Below are positions 43,046 to 43,161 of a stretch of DNA of 43,161 nucleotides, one piece after another. The notes below the pieces were generated by a model. It was given only the letters and a program-made list of their open reading frames with translations, was not told the origin of the DNA and searched no databases. Both the position numbers and the translations under genes were made by a program. Source of the stretch: Verrucomicrobiaceae bacterium (GTDB lineage: Bacteria; Pseudomonadota; Gammaproteobacteria; Pseudomonadales; CAMLJR01). The stretch's first letter is position 1. Each line of letters opens with the position of its first letter. The stretch spans positions 1 to 43,161 of the forward strand of contig JAQGNY010000008.1 in assembly GCA_028293825.1 (NCBI GenBank), in the 5' to 3' direction.

Positions 43046-43161
43046 ATGGGTAAGCCAACCGGATTCAAAGAGTTTGCGCGCGAGCCGCAGTCTTATCGCG
43101 ACATCGATGTGCGCTTGGCCGACTATGCCGAGTTGTACACCGAGGTTAACGAAGCGCCGCT
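43046..43161 (+). CDS. gltD: Glutamate synthase small subunit, N-terminal fragment
   Basis: The window ends 38 codons into the gene. The visible start MGKPTGFKEFAREPQSYRD is the standard GltD beginning, ahead of the Cys-rich region that binds two 4Fe-4S clusters. GltD oxidises NADPH and passes electrons to GltB. GGAGATAGAG precedes the ATG. It is downstream of gltB in the same orientation, 122 bases away. Confidence 0.93.
   Translation, partial: MGKPTGFKEFAREPQSYRDIDVRLADYAELYTEVNEAP

Overview
This window is ordinary chromosomal DNA of a free-living gammaproteobacterium. The evidence is aceE/aceF of the homodimeric-E1 type, a pyruvate dehydrogenase E2 with Asn in its HRxxNG catalytic motif (as in Azotobacter and Pseudomonas), small families such as YehS (DUF1456), YaiL (DUF2058) and SlyD, and a nadA-bepA-tusA-like block that matches, from memory, the order in Pseudomonas aeruginosa. 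Base composition is moderate, a little over half G+C by eye. A Cellvibrio-like lineage is my guess, but the sequence alone does not prove it. I see no phage, insertion sequence, CRISPR array or integron.

Layout. 1-600: the 3' end of a MacB/FtsX-type ABC permease, a YbjQ-family protein, and a decayed second copy of the permease 3' end. 732-3114: a KstD/fumarate-reductase-type flavoprotein and a conserved hypothetical protein. 3385-7781: RNA-related and housekeeping genes (a pseudouridine-synthase-like protein lacking its catalytic Asp, YehS, YaiL, the helicase DbpA, a RIO-type kinase). 7887-13661: a complete RND efflux operon, ordered outer-membrane channel, adaptor, pump. 13662-14766: a mostly non-coding kilobase with DnaA-box-like sites, one small putative gene and an intrinsic terminator that matches no annotated gene. 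14766-19344: slyD, a periplasmic glutathione-peroxidase-like protein, cinA coupled to a MORN-type protein, a zinc-ribbon protein, tRNA-Thr(CGT) and a glutathione S-transferase. 19371-24789: HMG-CoA lyase, then aceE-aceF. 25253-29380: a membrane-anchored response regulator and a pitrilysin-like lipoprotein protease. 29460-32515: a TusA-like protein, BepA and NadA. 32586-35326: a three-gene oxidoreductase/mutarotase operon divergent from yjbQ. 35882-37591: a CaCA-family cation antiporter preceded by a yybP-ykoY (manganese) riboswitch, then an NTF2-like protein. 38328-end: gltB and the start of gltD, glutamate synthase.

The most interesting element is the yybP-ykoY riboswitch at 37145-37040 on the minus strand. 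It lies in the 5' leader of a gene that homology alone would label a sodium:calcium antiporter, and its presence predicts a manganese exporter instead. Other items worth checking are the DnaA-box cluster with an orphan plus-strand terminator, a seven-codon reading frame whose stop overlaps the RIO kinase start (ATGA), the pseudouridine-synthase-like protein lacking the catalytic Asp, the receiver-TM-OmpA-like fusion, the relic of a duplicated permease, and paired hairpins between gltB and gltD.
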